Origin: Candidatus Binatia bacterium
Lineage (GTDB): Bacteria; Desulfobacterota; Binatia; Bin18
DNA length: 64,000 bases
Direction: 5' to 3'
Assembly (NCBI GenBank): GCA_022820725.1
Contig: JAJEFA010000004.1
Location: 62,001-126,000 of the forward strand
The position numbers and the translations under genes are program-made. The notes under the pieces are model-generated. The model did not search any database, was not told the origin of the DNA, and saw nothing but the letters and a program-made list of their open reading frames with translations. Shown one piece after another: positions 44,860 to 52,375 of the stretch. Position 1 is the first letter of the stretch, and each line of letters opens with the position of its first letter.

Positions 44860-45801
44860 ATGGTGTGCGATGCTCTGAAACACGGCTCGGCCTATGTGAA
44901 CGGAGTCCGCCTGCATTACGTCACCCAGGGTGAAGGTCCGCTGCTTATTTTGCTACACGGGTTTCCCGAATTCTGGTATTCGTGGCGCTATCAAATCCCG
45001 GCTCTGGCGAAATATTTCACGGTCGTGGCACCAGACATGCGAGGCTACAACGAGAGCGAGAAGCCAACCGGCGTCGCCCATTATCATATTGACCGGCTCA
45101 CCGGGGATGTGCAGGGTCTCATTCGCACCTTTCATGAAGAACGGGCCGTTATTGTCGGCCATGATTGGGGTGGCGGTGTGGCCTGGGCGTTTGCCGCCAA
45201 CTATCCACACATGACCGAACGGCTTGTTGTTTTGAATTGTCCCCACCCGGGAGCATTCCAGAAGGCACTCAAAAAGAATCGCCAGCAGCTTCGACGCAGT
45301 TGGTATATCTTCTACTTCCAGATTCCGTGGTTGCCGGAACTGGGCTTGCGTTTGTTCAGACGACGCTTTATCGAGCAAACGTTTCGCGGCATGGCCGTGC
45401 GGAAAGAGGCTTTCCCCGACGAAGAGCTACGCCAATACGCCGAGGCATTGTGTATCCCTGGCAGTGCTCGGGCCGCCATCAATTATTACCGGGCGGCGTT
45501 TCGCCACCGTCTCCGCAATGGCGCATTACACCTTCCCCAAATCTCAAGCCCAACCCTCCTGATTTGGGGTGAGGAAGATCAAGCGCTGGGAAAAGAGCTT
45601 ACCTGCGACATGGACGAGTACTTCAGCAATCGTTTTGAGATCACGTACATCCCTCAGTGCAGTCATTGGGTCCAACAGGAACAGCCCGAATTGGTGAATC
45701 AGCATCTGCTGGAGTTCCTGTTGGCAAAAGAGAGCCAAGGAGAGACCGAGCCTTCTCTCCACGCGCCCTCGACCCAAGCGGCTTCATCCGACTCTGGTTG
45801 A
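44860..45801 (+). CDS. epoxide-hydrolase-like alpha/beta hydrolase
   Basis: A 313-residue alpha/beta-hydrolase with HGFPE at 33-37 (oxyanion HGxP) and the nucleophile Asp102 in VGHDWGG, an aspartate rather than serine. PDMRGYNESEKP and the late His in QCSHWVQQEQPE complete the soluble epoxide hydrolase / haloalkane dehalogenase pattern. Tyr residues in the cap (YYRAAFR) fit epoxide hydrolases. It is 13 bp after the CitE-like gene, so a CoA-transferase / lyase / epoxide-hydrolase unit seems real. Substrate unknown. Confidence 0.92.
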   Translation: MVCDALKHGSAYVNGVRLHYVTQGEGPLLILLHGFPEFWYSWRYQIPALAKYFTVVAPDMRGYNESEKPTGVAHYHIDRLTGDVQGLIRTFHEERAVIVGHDWGGGVAWAFAANYPHMTERLVVLNCPHPGAFQKALKKNRQQLRRSWYIFYFQIPWLPELGLRLFRRRFIEQTFRGMAVRKEAFPDEELRQYAEALCIPGSARAAINYYRAAFRHRLRNGALHLPQISSPTLLIWGEEDQALGKELTCDMDEYFSNRFEITYIPQCSHWVQQEQPELVNQHLLEFLLAKESQGETEPSLHAPSTQAASSDSG

Positions 45802-45826
45802 GATAGGCGTGGACCACCCTCATTCC

Positions 45827-46996
45827 TTACTCGACCGACCGAAAGGCAAAGCGTGGGTCCGCGGCCCGAATTTCGGCCTCCGGTAGGCCGAGTTCCCGGC
45901 GGACCATATTGGTGCCTTGAACCAGGGCGATACATTTGTAAAAAGCAATGCGTCGCGATAAGCCTTCACGCCCAAAGCCACAGTCGGCGGTAATAATGAG
46001 CCGTTCCGGTGGGACGTATTCGAGCGCTCGACGAATAAGATCGGCGATCATCTGGGGTGGCTCAACCGTGGTGACCGTGTGGTTGATGACACCAATGGCG
46101 ATTTTTTTGTCCGTCTTATAGTGCTTGAGCAGCGGCAGGTCGCGGCCTTGGTTACTGGCTCCTTCCAGGGTGAGGACATCGGCATTGAGCTGGAGCAGGT
46201 GCGGGAGTGAGCGTTCATAGCTGGGCCGCTCCCAGTAGAAGCTTTGCTGGTTGGGATTGCCCCAGCAGGTATGCGCCCAGATTTCCGTGTTGACACCCTC
46301 GACCTCACGATTGAACGCTTGGGTATAGGTTTCCAGTTCTTTGTCCGTTGCCGGCGGGGTCGTGCAGCAGGCGAAATGATGGGGTGGTTCTTCGATCTGG
46401 ATGACCGGGCAGCCCGCATCCGCCAGCTCCCGTAACTCTTCATTCAGTGCCGCAGCCAAGTCCATGACCAGAGCGTGATCGGTTTTATAGTATTCGTTCC
46501 ACAGCATCATGGGCAGGCAGGTGGCGCTGATCGAGCCGAACTTCACCGGTTTGCTGCTCATCTTCTGGGCGGTTTTCCAGATGGCGGAAAAGTGCAGGGG
46601 GCCACGCGTCACTTTGTCCGTGACCGCCGGAGGGTGGTAGGCTTCCTGCACCTCATACAGGATATGGCCGGGCTTGATATCCGCATAGTCGAGAAAATGC
46701 GAGGAGTCACGAAAGCCACTCACACCGTTGAGGCGTTCAATCGTATAAAAAAACCAGGAGCGCCCGCCCACCTCCAGATCAAAACGGGTGTCCCCATCGG
46801 TGAAGATGTCAAGACCGGCCTGTTCCTGCTCGTTCATATAACAGGCAACCGCGTCTATATACTGCTCCCGATAGAGTGAGTCGCCCATTGCGACCTTGAA
46901 CGGCCGACCGCGTAAGCTCTCGGTAAACCAAGTCGGCTTTGGAAATGATCCGACCATAGCCGTTGGCAGCTTTTTATCTTTTGTGGCATTCAACAT
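45827..46996 (-). CDS. MetE C-terminal-domain-like (cobalamin-independent methionine synthase II) protein
   Basis: A 389-residue TIM-barrel protein that corresponds only to the catalytic half of MetE. HTCWGN and the late TADCGFGRE supply candidate zinc-binding His/Cys residues as in MetE, with CCTTPP in the middle. The N-terminal substrate-binding domain of plant/E. coli-type MetE is absent. GGAGGAG lies 5 nt before ATG 46996. Short MetE-like proteins of this type are common in environmental bacteria and may demethylate other substrates; true methionine synthesis is not assured. It is convergent with the epoxide hydrolase gene. Confidence 0.85.
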   Translation of the reverse strand: MLNATKDKKLPTAMVGSFPKPTWFTESLRGRPFKVAMGDSLYREQYIDAVACYMNEQEQAGLDIFTDGDTRFDLEVGGRSWFFYTIERLNGVSGFRDSSHFLDYADIKPGHILYEVQEAYHPPAVTDKVTRGPLHFSAIWKTAQKMSSKPVKFGSISATCLPMMLWNEYYKTDHALVMDLAAALNEELRELADAGCPVIQIEEPPHHFACCTTPPATDKELETYTQAFNREVEGVNTEIWAHTCWGNPNQQSFYWERPSYERSLPHLLQLNADVLTLEGASNQGRDLPLLKHYKTDKKIAIGVINHTVTTVEPPQMIADLIRRALEYVPPERLIITADCGFGREGLSRRIAFYKCIALVQGTNMVRRELGLPEAEIRAADPRFAFRSVE

Positions 46997-47212
46997 CGTC
47001 ACTCCTCCTGCTTGGTCCGTATAGCTGGCGAATCATACACCCTGTGGACGGGCGGCTGTCAACCAGGAGAGGAGCGGCTGGACCAGAACCGAAGAAGTCG
47101 TCAACCGATAGCCGGTATCCAAGCTGGGCGCTTCGGGTAAAGTGTGCTAGAGGCTGCTGAGAGATAAGCTCAGGACCGGAACGACCGGCGAAAATAGAAA
47201 AAGGAGTAGGTC

Positions 47213-48097
47213 ATGTTACGCGGCATTTATTCGGCGCTGATTACGCCGTTCGATGAGAATGAAAACATTGATGAGCGCGGGTTAGAGAAGCTCTTGGAAT
47301 GGTCAATCGGAAAGGGGCTCAACGGCGTGTTTATCGTCAGTAGCACGGGAGAATCCTGGGCGCTTGGTTTTGAGGAAAAAGTGCGACTCTTTCGACTCAC
47401 AGTAGCCATCGTCAACAAACGTATTACCGTGATTGCGGGTGTGGGCGTTCCCTCAACGCGTGAAGCGGTGCGGTTGACTGAGGCAGCTCAAGCTGCGGGT
47501 GCCGACTCTGTCTGTGCCGTGCCGCCAAGTTTTATTCGCCCAACCCAAGACGAAATGATCCAGCACTACAGTGCCATTGCCGGGACCACGACCCTACCTC
47601 TGTTGCTGTACAATATCCCGATGTTGGCGGGCAATGTCCTCGAACCACCCGCCGTACGCACATTGGCTGAACGCTACGCCCACATTCAGGGGATAAAAGA
47701 CAGCAGTGGAGATTTGACTCTGCTGAATAACCTGATGGTGCAACGGCGGTCAGATTTCAGCGTTATGACTGGCATCGATACTTTACTTCTGCCCGGCTTG
47801 CTGGCGGGTAGTCAGGGAGCAATTTTAGGCAGTGCCAACGTGTGCCCCGAACTCTCACTGGAAATTGTTCGCCTCTTTGACGCCGGACAGCATGAGCGCG
47901 CCTGGGAGGTGCAAAACCGCCTGACGCGATTTTGGCCGGTCATGGGCTTTGGCTCGTTTCCTGCACCGATCAAAGCTGCCATGCAACTCCGCAATCTTCC
48001 GTCGGGCCCGACTCGGCAGCCGATCGCAGCACTGACCGATACCGCTCGGGCTGAGCTGCGGTGCGAGTTGCAAGCTATGGGGGTATTGGATTCATAG
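47213..48097 (+). CDS. DapA/NAL family class I aldolase
   Basis: A 294-residue (beta/alpha)8 lyase of the dihydrodipicolinate synthase / N-acetylneuraminate lyase family. The Schiff-base lysine is Lys162 (GIKDSSGDL), Tyr133 is in LLYNIP, and SSTGES (43-48) takes the place of the GTTGE substrate loop. It could be DapA (lysine and diaminopimelate synthesis) or a related sugar-acid aldolase; the changed SSTGES loop makes dedicated DapA less certain. AAAAGGAG lies before the ATG. It is immediately upstream of the XRE regulator gene. Confidence 0.9.
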   Translation: MLRGIYSALITPFDENENIDERGLEKLLEWSIGKGLNGVFIVSSTGESWALGFEEKVRLFRLTVAIVNKRITVIAGVGVPSTREAVRLTEAAQAAGADSVCAVPPSFIRPTQDEMIQHYSAIAGTTTLPLLLYNIPMLAGNVLEPPAVRTLAERYAHIQGIKDSSGDLTLLNNLMVQRRSDFSVMTGIDTLLLPGLLAGSQGAILGSANVCPELSLEIVRLFDAGQHERAWEVQNRLTRFWPVMGFGSFPAPIKAAMQLRNLPSGPTRQPIAALTDTARAELRCELQAMGVLDS

Positions 48098-48133
48098 TAT
48101 TCTCGCCGAAGGAGCGGCCCAAAATATTCAAGC

Positions 48134-48164
48134 GCTTGCAAGAGTTAGCGTTTTTTGTTAGCGT
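48134..48164 (+). promoter_or_regulatory. 31-bp element overlapping the XRE promoter (site A)
   Basis: GCTTGCAAGAGTTAGCG, then TTTTTT, then GTTAGCGT. It aligns without gaps to the element before the phasin gene (48585-48615). TTGCAA (48136-48141), a 17-base gap and TAGCGT (48159-48164) could be -35 and -10 boxes; transcription would then begin at or next to the A of the XRE ATG at 48172. The paired GTTAGC repeats 13 bp apart look like an operator. Confidence 0.6.
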
Positions 48165-48171
48165 CCTAGAC

Positions 48172-48540
48172 ATGGACCAGAAACGCCCGGACCCATACGC
48201 TACGCTTGGAGAATTCATTAAGCGTCAGCGCGAACTATCGCAGCTTTCTCTCCGGCAGCTTGCGGATATATGTGGGATCTCCAACCCCTACCTTAGCCAA
48301 ATTGAGCGCGGGCTACGGACGCCGAGCAGCATGATCCTGCAGTCACTAGCGAAGGGCCTGCGCATTTCGGCCGAAACCCTGTATACCCAAGCCGGCATTC
48401 TTGACCCGCGAGAGGCTGAAGAGAGTGATGTGATCAAAGCGATTATGCACGATCCCGACCTGTCTGCCCGCCAGCGCGAGATGATGATCGATATGTATCG
48501 GTCTTTCCGAAAGGTGAATGATGCCGAAGGCCCGTCTTAA
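48172..48540 (+). CDS. XRE family transcriptional regulator
   Basis: A 122-residue DNA-binding protein. Residues about 13-68 form a Cro/C1-type HTH (FIKRQRELSQLSLRQLADICG, recognition ISNPYLSQIERGLRTPS, given in parts); the C-terminal 50 residues are acidic and helical (DLSARQREMMIDMYRSFRKV) and could dimerise or bind a ligand. The start is ATG 48172; the longer open frame to 48061 overlaps the previous gene. There is no Shine-Dalgarno and the promoter-like element ends 8 bp before the ATG, so a leaderless message is plausible. It is followed by a phasin-like gene with the same upstream element, resembling the MLDSR-MLDS regulator/lipid-droplet pair known in Rhodococcus. Confidence 0.9.
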   Translation: MDQKRPDPYATLGEFIKRQRELSQLSLRQLADICGISNPYLSQIERGLRTPSSMILQSLAKGLRISAETLYTQAGILDPREAEESDVIKAIMHDPDLSARQREMMIDMYRSFRKVNDAEGPS

Positions 48541-48552
48541 AAAGGCCATTCT

Positions 48553-48568
48553 TGTCACGTAGGTGACA
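48553..48568. promoter_or_regulatory. Crp/Fnr-type palindrome, site 1 (phasin upstream)
   Basis: TGTCAC-GTAG-GTGACA, symmetric over 6-bp arms. It is 110 bp before the phasin-like ATG and 17 bp upstream of the XRE-type element. It has the same core and spacing as the sites before the Crp/Fnr gene and the second phasin-like gene. Confidence 0.75.
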
Positions 48569-48584
48569 TTTTTTTGTCTAGGGT

Positions 48585-48615
48585 GCTTGCAAAAGTTAGC
48601 ATACATAGTTAGCAT
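48585..48615 (+). promoter_or_regulatory. 31-bp element overlapping the phasin promoter (site B)
   Basis: GCTTGCAAAAGTTAGCAT with a second GTTAGCAT 13 bp later. Contains TTGCAA (48587-48592), 17 bp, TAGCAT (48610-48615), a plausible promoter 64 bp before the phasin ATG. Matches site A across all 31 positions apart from scattered changes. Confidence 0.65.
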
Positions 48616-48678
48616 TAAACCAATCAAGAAACGAGCCGACAGCGTCGGTAATCGCACAACCAAACAGGGAGGTTTCTC

Positions 48679-49017
48679 ATGGCCGATAATGCATGGAATT
48701 GTAGTGCTTTCAACAAGATGTTCGACACCGGTAACAATCCGTTTGTCAAGATGATGAGCGAGATGAATATGCCGTTCGGTGAATCGATGAAGCAAATGGC
48801 TGCGCAGTCGCTTGAGTCCAGCGAAAAATGGGCAAGCCGGGCTTTTGAGATGAACGAAAAGGCAACGGAGTGGGCGAAGGACACGCCGTTGGCGTCAATT
48901 TTTGAAACCCAGCGATCATTTGCCCGTCAGATTTTTGACTCGTCCGCCGCACTGACCCGTCAGATCTGGCAGCTTGAGCCCAAGGCCGAAGAGGCTGCGA
49001 CAGAGTCAAGCAATTAA
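48679..49017 (+). CDS. phasin-like granule protein
   Basis: A 112-residue, mostly helical amphipathic protein, with no signal peptide. It has the phasin look: MNMPFGESMKQMAAQSLES, EKWASRAFEMNEKATEWAK, FARQIFDSSAALTRQIWQLE, few charged clusters and an Ala/Glu-rich end. Phasins coat PHA or neutral-lipid inclusions. GGGAGG precedes the ATG. The promoter region holds both a Crp/Fnr-type palindrome and the XRE-type element. The nearby second phasin-like gene, lipase-like gene and WS/DGAT-like gene support a lipid-inclusion role. Confidence 0.75.
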   Translation: MADNAWNCSAFNKMFDTGNNPFVKMMSEMNMPFGESMKQMAAQSLESSEKWASRAFEMNEKATEWAKDTPLASIFETQRSFARQIFDSSAALTRQIWQLEPKAEEAATESSN

Positions 49018-49035
49018 ATCGGTATGATCTCTTGC

Positions 49036-49074
49036 GCGGAGGACATCTCCACTCCTGAGATATCCTCCGCCTTT
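49036..49074 (+). terminator. terminator after the phasin-like gene
   Basis: GCGGAGGACATCTC (49036-49049) pairs with GAGATATCCTCCGC (49057-49070) with one mismatch, loop CACTCCT, then CTTTCCTT. It lies between the convergent phasin-like and Crp/Fnr genes and is most T-rich in the plus direction. Confidence 0.7.
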
Positions 49075-49077
49075 CCT

Positions 49078-49797
49078 TCACTTCTCATCCAACAATAGGC
49101 CGGCGACTTCTCGCAGGCGGTCCGGATGGACGATGAGCCTGCGTCCATCGCGGAGCAATACCTCCTGCCGTGCCAACTCCTGCATATGCTCCGTCACTTT
49201 CTGGCGGGATGCGCCCACAAGATCCGCGAGATCCTCATGGGTGAGTTGTAAGATCAGCATGGTCCCCCGGGCATCCTGAATACCGAATTTTTGCGCCAGT
49301 TCGAGCAAGGCTAGGGCCAGCTTTTGTCTCAGGCTGGATCCTTGAAAATGGGTATACCGGTAAAGGAGAGCAAACCAACGACCTACGGTTCCTTCCATCA
49401 GGGCACTGAAATCCGTAAATGGAACGTCGAGCAGTGTTGTCACAAAAACCTCTGGCCGGACTGAACTGACCCAGCAGTCGCTGAACGCTTCTGAACGAAA
49501 GGCACGGTACATACCTGGCATCAGCGAGGTAATACCAAATAACTCCCCAGGGGAGATGAGACTGACCAGAACTCGCTCTTCATCTGGACTACGCAAGGAG
49601 AGTTTGACCACACCAGAAATCAGGAAATACACTGAATCTGAGGGAACTCCCTCATTAAACAGGACGGTGCGTTTTTCGATGTGATGCAGATCCATCTGAC
49701 CCAGAAGCCGCTCTACCTGTTGATCTGAGGCCCAGGGAAAGGCCTTCAACCGTCGGATCGTGGTCACATTCAGGACAGGTGTACGTACCATACGCAT
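49078..49797 (-). CDS. Crp/Fnr family transcriptional regulator
   Basis: A 239-residue regulator: an N-terminal cyclic-nucleotide-binding-type beta-roll (VLFNEGVPSDSVYFLISGVVKL in pieces, SPGELFGITSLMPG), a long dimer helix and a C-terminal winged HTH (LTHEDLADLVGASRQKVTEHM). The phosphate-binding pocket differs from cAMP-binding Crp, and no Fnr-type cysteine cluster is present, so the effector is unknown. The recognition helix reads SRQKVTEHM; RQ rather than RE fits a half-site TGTCA rather than TGTGA. A perfect 11-bp-arm palindrome lies upstream of its own start, suggesting autoregulation. Confidence 0.93.
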   Translation of the reverse strand: MRMVRTPVLNVTTIRRLKAFPWASDQQVERLLGQMDLHHIEKRTVLFNEGVPSDSVYFLISGVVKLSLRSPDEERVLVSLISPGELFGITSLMPGMYRAFRSEAFSDCWVSSVRPEVFVTTLLDVPFTDFSALMEGTVGRWFALLYRYTHFQGSSLRQKLALALLELAQKFGIQDARGTMLILQLTHEDLADLVGASRQKVTEHMQELARQEVLLRDGRRLIVHPDRLREVAGLLLDEK

Positions 49798-49872
49798 TCT
49801 ACCCTGGCTCAGACATCAAGGCAGCGTGATGGTGAGCCAGCCGATGGCTGTGCGGTTCGCATGAGTTCCCCC

Positions 49873-49898
49873 TTTATTGTCACCTAAGTGACAATAAA
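49873..49898. promoter_or_regulatory. Crp/Fnr-type palindrome, site 2 (regulator's own promoter)
   Basis: TTTATTGTCAC (49873-49883), CTAA, GTGACAATAAA (49888-49898): perfect 11-bp arms. It is 76 bp before the Crp/Fnr gene start and about 150 bp before the lipoprotein at 50051, so it could serve either. It is the best-matching of the four sites. Confidence 0.85.
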
Positions 49899-50050
49899 GC
49901 AAGGTAGTCTTATACCTACTCCACACGACGCCGGGCAAGAATGTATCTTGCTATCCGTAGACCCAAGCGTCTTTTCATTGTAATATGCCTAGCCTATAGA
50001 AAACACAGTGCGGGACGCTGAGCCCGCTATTCTACGATGGAGGAGGGCGG

Positions 50051-50488
50051 ATGCGAAAAGTATACGCGTATCAGAAGCTATTTTCTTACCTGATCATGGC
50101 CAGTTGTCTTTTTCTCTGGGCATGTGGCGAACGGCCCATGGGACAGAAAGAAGAATTGGCGATTCAGATTATTAAAGGCTATTCGACGGAAGACGGGTTC
50201 AGTATTATTTCTAATATACAGAAACGGCGGGATACAGCCGGCCGTGCCGGGAACCCGTGGACTATGGGACCGTGGGAGGCTGGGTTACTCTCTCAGGCAG
50301 ACCGGATCAACGACGAACTCAGTCAATATTTCAATATCTTTGAGGCTCCGGGAGGCCGGTGGGTCCGCTTTACATACACAGACAAGGATGGGACCCACGA
50401 GGCACTCTGGGAGACCCATATCTATAAGAAGCATGTTGAAGGAAAGAACGACCTGGCAAAAGAATTCATGACATCGCCGCCTGAGTAA
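50051..50488 (+). CDS. lipoprotein, unknown function
   Basis: A 145-residue protein with a lipoprotein signal (basic start, hydrophobic run, lipobox LWAC about residues 22-25). The mature domain is short with WTMGPWEAG and FTYTDKDGTHEALWE. No known domain is recognised. GGAGGAG precedes the ATG. It is divergent from the Crp/Fnr gene, with the palindrome of site 2 between them. Its location inside the lipid-inclusion island may be coincidence. Confidence 0.7.
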   Translation: MRKVYAYQKLFSYLIMASCLFLWACGERPMGQKEELAIQIIKGYSTEDGFSIISNIQKRRDTAGRAGNPWTMGPWEAGLLSQADRINDELSQYFNIFEAPGGRWVRFTYTDKDGTHEALWETHIYKKHVEGKNDLAKEFMTSPPE

Positions 50489-50593
50489 GGCGCCGGTCTC
50501 CTCCGCCGCATCGTTTTTTCATGTAACAGCGGCAGCTTGGGGAAGGGCCGAGTTGCCGCTGCCGCGTATCCACCCACACACTCTATCCGCCTT

Positions 50594-51433
50594 TCAGGTC
50601 TGCGTGTTGTCTTGTGAAGACAAGGCAACTGTCAGATGAGGCTCTCGCCCCTGTTTCTGTAAGCGGGAGAGCACGTCTGCCAGAATACGGTAGACCTGTG
50701 GGTTCACGATCAGGCCAATATGGCGTCCGGAGACTTCCCGGTTCTCGCGCTCAGGATCGATACTTGCATTCCACTCTACGACCTCGTCCTGTTTAGAGAA
50801 GATTGAGGTAAACCCGACCTCTTCCGGCATGGATGAAATAACGCTGCGATTAAAGTGGCAGTTGCAGCGGAGCGTTCCGCACTCGGACGGAAGCTCTCCG
50901 CGCCAGCGCCGAAAGGGCTGCAGTACGCGTGAGGCAAACAACACCAGTGGACTCACATTATTTGTCCGTTGAATGGGAGAACCCATCGTGACAACGTAGC
51001 GGACTTGATCGGGAAAATTTGTTCCCAGAAACCGTGCGAGCATGCCGCCGAGACTATGGCCAAAAACAATGAGCGGATAGCCAGTCTCCCGAATGATCTG
51101 GTTCAGCCGCCAGCGGAGCAAATGTCCTGTTCGGTTCGGACAATCGATATTCCAGTCCAGCCCGGAGAAATACGGATTATAGCCCATGCGGCTCAGCCAA
51201 CCGGCTAATAATTGTAGGGTCCAGTCGCCGGCAAGAAATCCGGGGATCAGAAGAACGGGCTCTCCCGACGCCTGAGGGACAGGTGGATGACGATAGATGT
51301 CGTCTCGGAGAAGAGCACACAGTTGACGGTATGAGTCTGGAAAGGTCGCTGTTAATTGCCAGAAAAGCGTACTCAAACGCTCGGCGTCTTCCCGTTCAGT
51401 ATAGGCATCAGACAGAAGATTATCCGGTGTCAT
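50594..51433 (-). CDS. lipase-like alpha/beta hydrolase
   Basis: A 279-residue alpha/beta hydrolase. LLIPGF (61-66) and the nucleophile Ser127 in GHSLGG, then TMGSPIQ, are as in class I/II triacylglycerol lipases and PGAP1-like hydrolases; GRHIGLIVNPQVY near the C-terminus could supply the His. Four cysteines (Cys98, CGTLRCNC) may matter for stability. The ATG at 51433 is used because GGAGGG lies ahead of it; starts further upstream lack a site. The XRE-type half-element is about 55 bp upstream. It could release fatty acids from stored lipid or PHA. Confidence 0.88.
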   Translation of the reverse strand: MTPDNLLSDAYTEREDAERLSTLFWQLTATFPDSYRQLCALLRDDIYRHPPVPQASGEPVLLIPGFLAGDWTLQLLAGWLSRMGYNPYFSGLDWNIDCPNRTGHLLRWRLNQIIRETGYPLIVFGHSLGGMLARFLGTNFPDQVRYVVTMGSPIQRTNNVSPLVLFASRVLQPFRRWRGELPSECGTLRCNCHFNRSVISSMPEEVGFTSIFSKQDEVVEWNASIDPERENREVSGRHIGLIVNPQVYRILADVLSRLQKQGREPHLTVALSSQDNTQT

Positions 51434-51758
51434 GTTGTCCGTTCCCTCCCCCAGGGACATCGACTGGATTTCTGCTTGCAATAGGTGATAACTTTTGCAA
51501 GCGTAACAAAAAGCTTAGGAGAAAGAAACCGGATGGGTTGCGCCTGGGATGCTGTGAGTGCGATTGGCTCTTGAACGGATATCTGCTAGAGCAATTCCCG
51601 ACTCTCGGATAGGGGACACCAGCGCCAAAAGACTTGCGAAACTCATACTCACACCACGAGAGGAAGAGAAATCACAATAGAGTGAAAACGCTCTCGTATT
51701 CTTCACTCATGCTTGTGAGGGCGAGTGGTGTGATTGATACGGTTTGAAGGAGAATCAT
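51434..51758. other. intergenic region between divergent lipase-like and GNAT genes
   Basis: This 325-bp gap holds the inverted TTGCAAGC/GCTTGCAA element at 51474-51502 near its left side. Besides that I see no gene, hairpin or clear promoter. Short alternative start codons of the lipase frame lie at 51460 and 51481 but have no Shine-Dalgarno. Confidence 0.5.
51474..51502 (-). promoter_or_regulatory. XRE-type element before the lipase-like gene (site C)
   Basis: On the minus strand GCTTGCAAAAGTTA (51502-51489) repeats exactly the first 14 bases of site B. The plus strand has GCTTGCAA at 51474-51481, so the outer 8 bp (GCTTGCAA ... TTGCAAGC) form a perfect inverted repeat. The second GTTAGC of sites A and B is not present. 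Confidence 0.6.
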
Positions 51759-52346
51759 ATGGCTGAAGCACGGATGCACATCGAACGTCCTTATCCTCAT
51801 ACGATTACTCTCCGTGACGGGTCGAGGGTGACGTTACGCTTAATGACGTCCTTTGATGCTGACCGCATTGTGAGTTTCGCACATAGTTTACCCGCGGACG
51901 ATCTCCTCCACCTGAGGATTGACATCACGGACCCTGAAATCGTGAAGCAATGGGTGCGTAATCTTGAAGCCCGTAAGACCGTGACGATCATTGCCGAAAA
52001 CGGAGAGGAGATGGCCGGTTATGCCATTCTGCACCATAATGTGGTGACGTGGCAGCGTCATCTTGGAGAAATTCGTATACTGCTTGCTCCGGAATATCGC
52101 TCTCAGGGATTAGGGCGGACGTTGGCAGAGGAAATTATTGCCATTGCACAGGATTTAGAACTGAGCAAAGTGGTCGCTCAGATGATGCCGGACCAACCAG
52201 GCGCGCGTGCGCTTTTCCTCCGTCTTGGCTTCCAAACCGAGGCGCTCCTGCCGGATTTTGTCATTGATCGCTCTGGACAGACGCGTGACCTGGTTATCAT
52301 GGCCTACGACATGACAGGCCTGTCCGGCCATGTACACTCCACCTAG
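51759..52346 (+). CDS. GNAT family N-acetyltransferase
   Basis: A 195-residue acetyltransferase. The acetyl-CoA-binding signature is RSQGLGRTLAEEI (R/Q-x-x-G-x-G/A), preceded by LGEIRILLAPEYR, and PGARALFLRLGFQTEALLPDFV closes the domain. GAAGGAG precedes ATG 51759. The N-terminal part (to about residue 60) is a variable substrate-binding region. Targets of single-domain GNATs are not predictable; here it sits between lipase-like and WS/DGAT-like genes. It ends 30 bp before the WS/DGAT stop (convergent). Confidence 0.9.
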   Translation: MAEARMHIERPYPHTITLRDGSRVTLRLMTSFDADRIVSFAHSLPADDLLHLRIDITDPEIVKQWVRNLEARKTVTIIAENGEEMAGYAILHHNVVTWQRHLGEIRILLAPEYRSQGLGRTLAEEIIAIAQDLELSKVVAQMMPDQPGARALFLRLGFQTEALLPDFVIDRSGQTRDLVIMAYDMTGLSGHVHST

Positions 52347-52375
52347 GCGAGCCATTGAGTGGAGAGAACGACGGC

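Noticed and set aside
50528..50560. Hairpin AGCGGCA...TGCCGCT between the lipoprotein and lipase-like genes
   Set aside because: Loop is about 19 nt and there is no adjacent U-tract in the right place; not convincing as a terminator.
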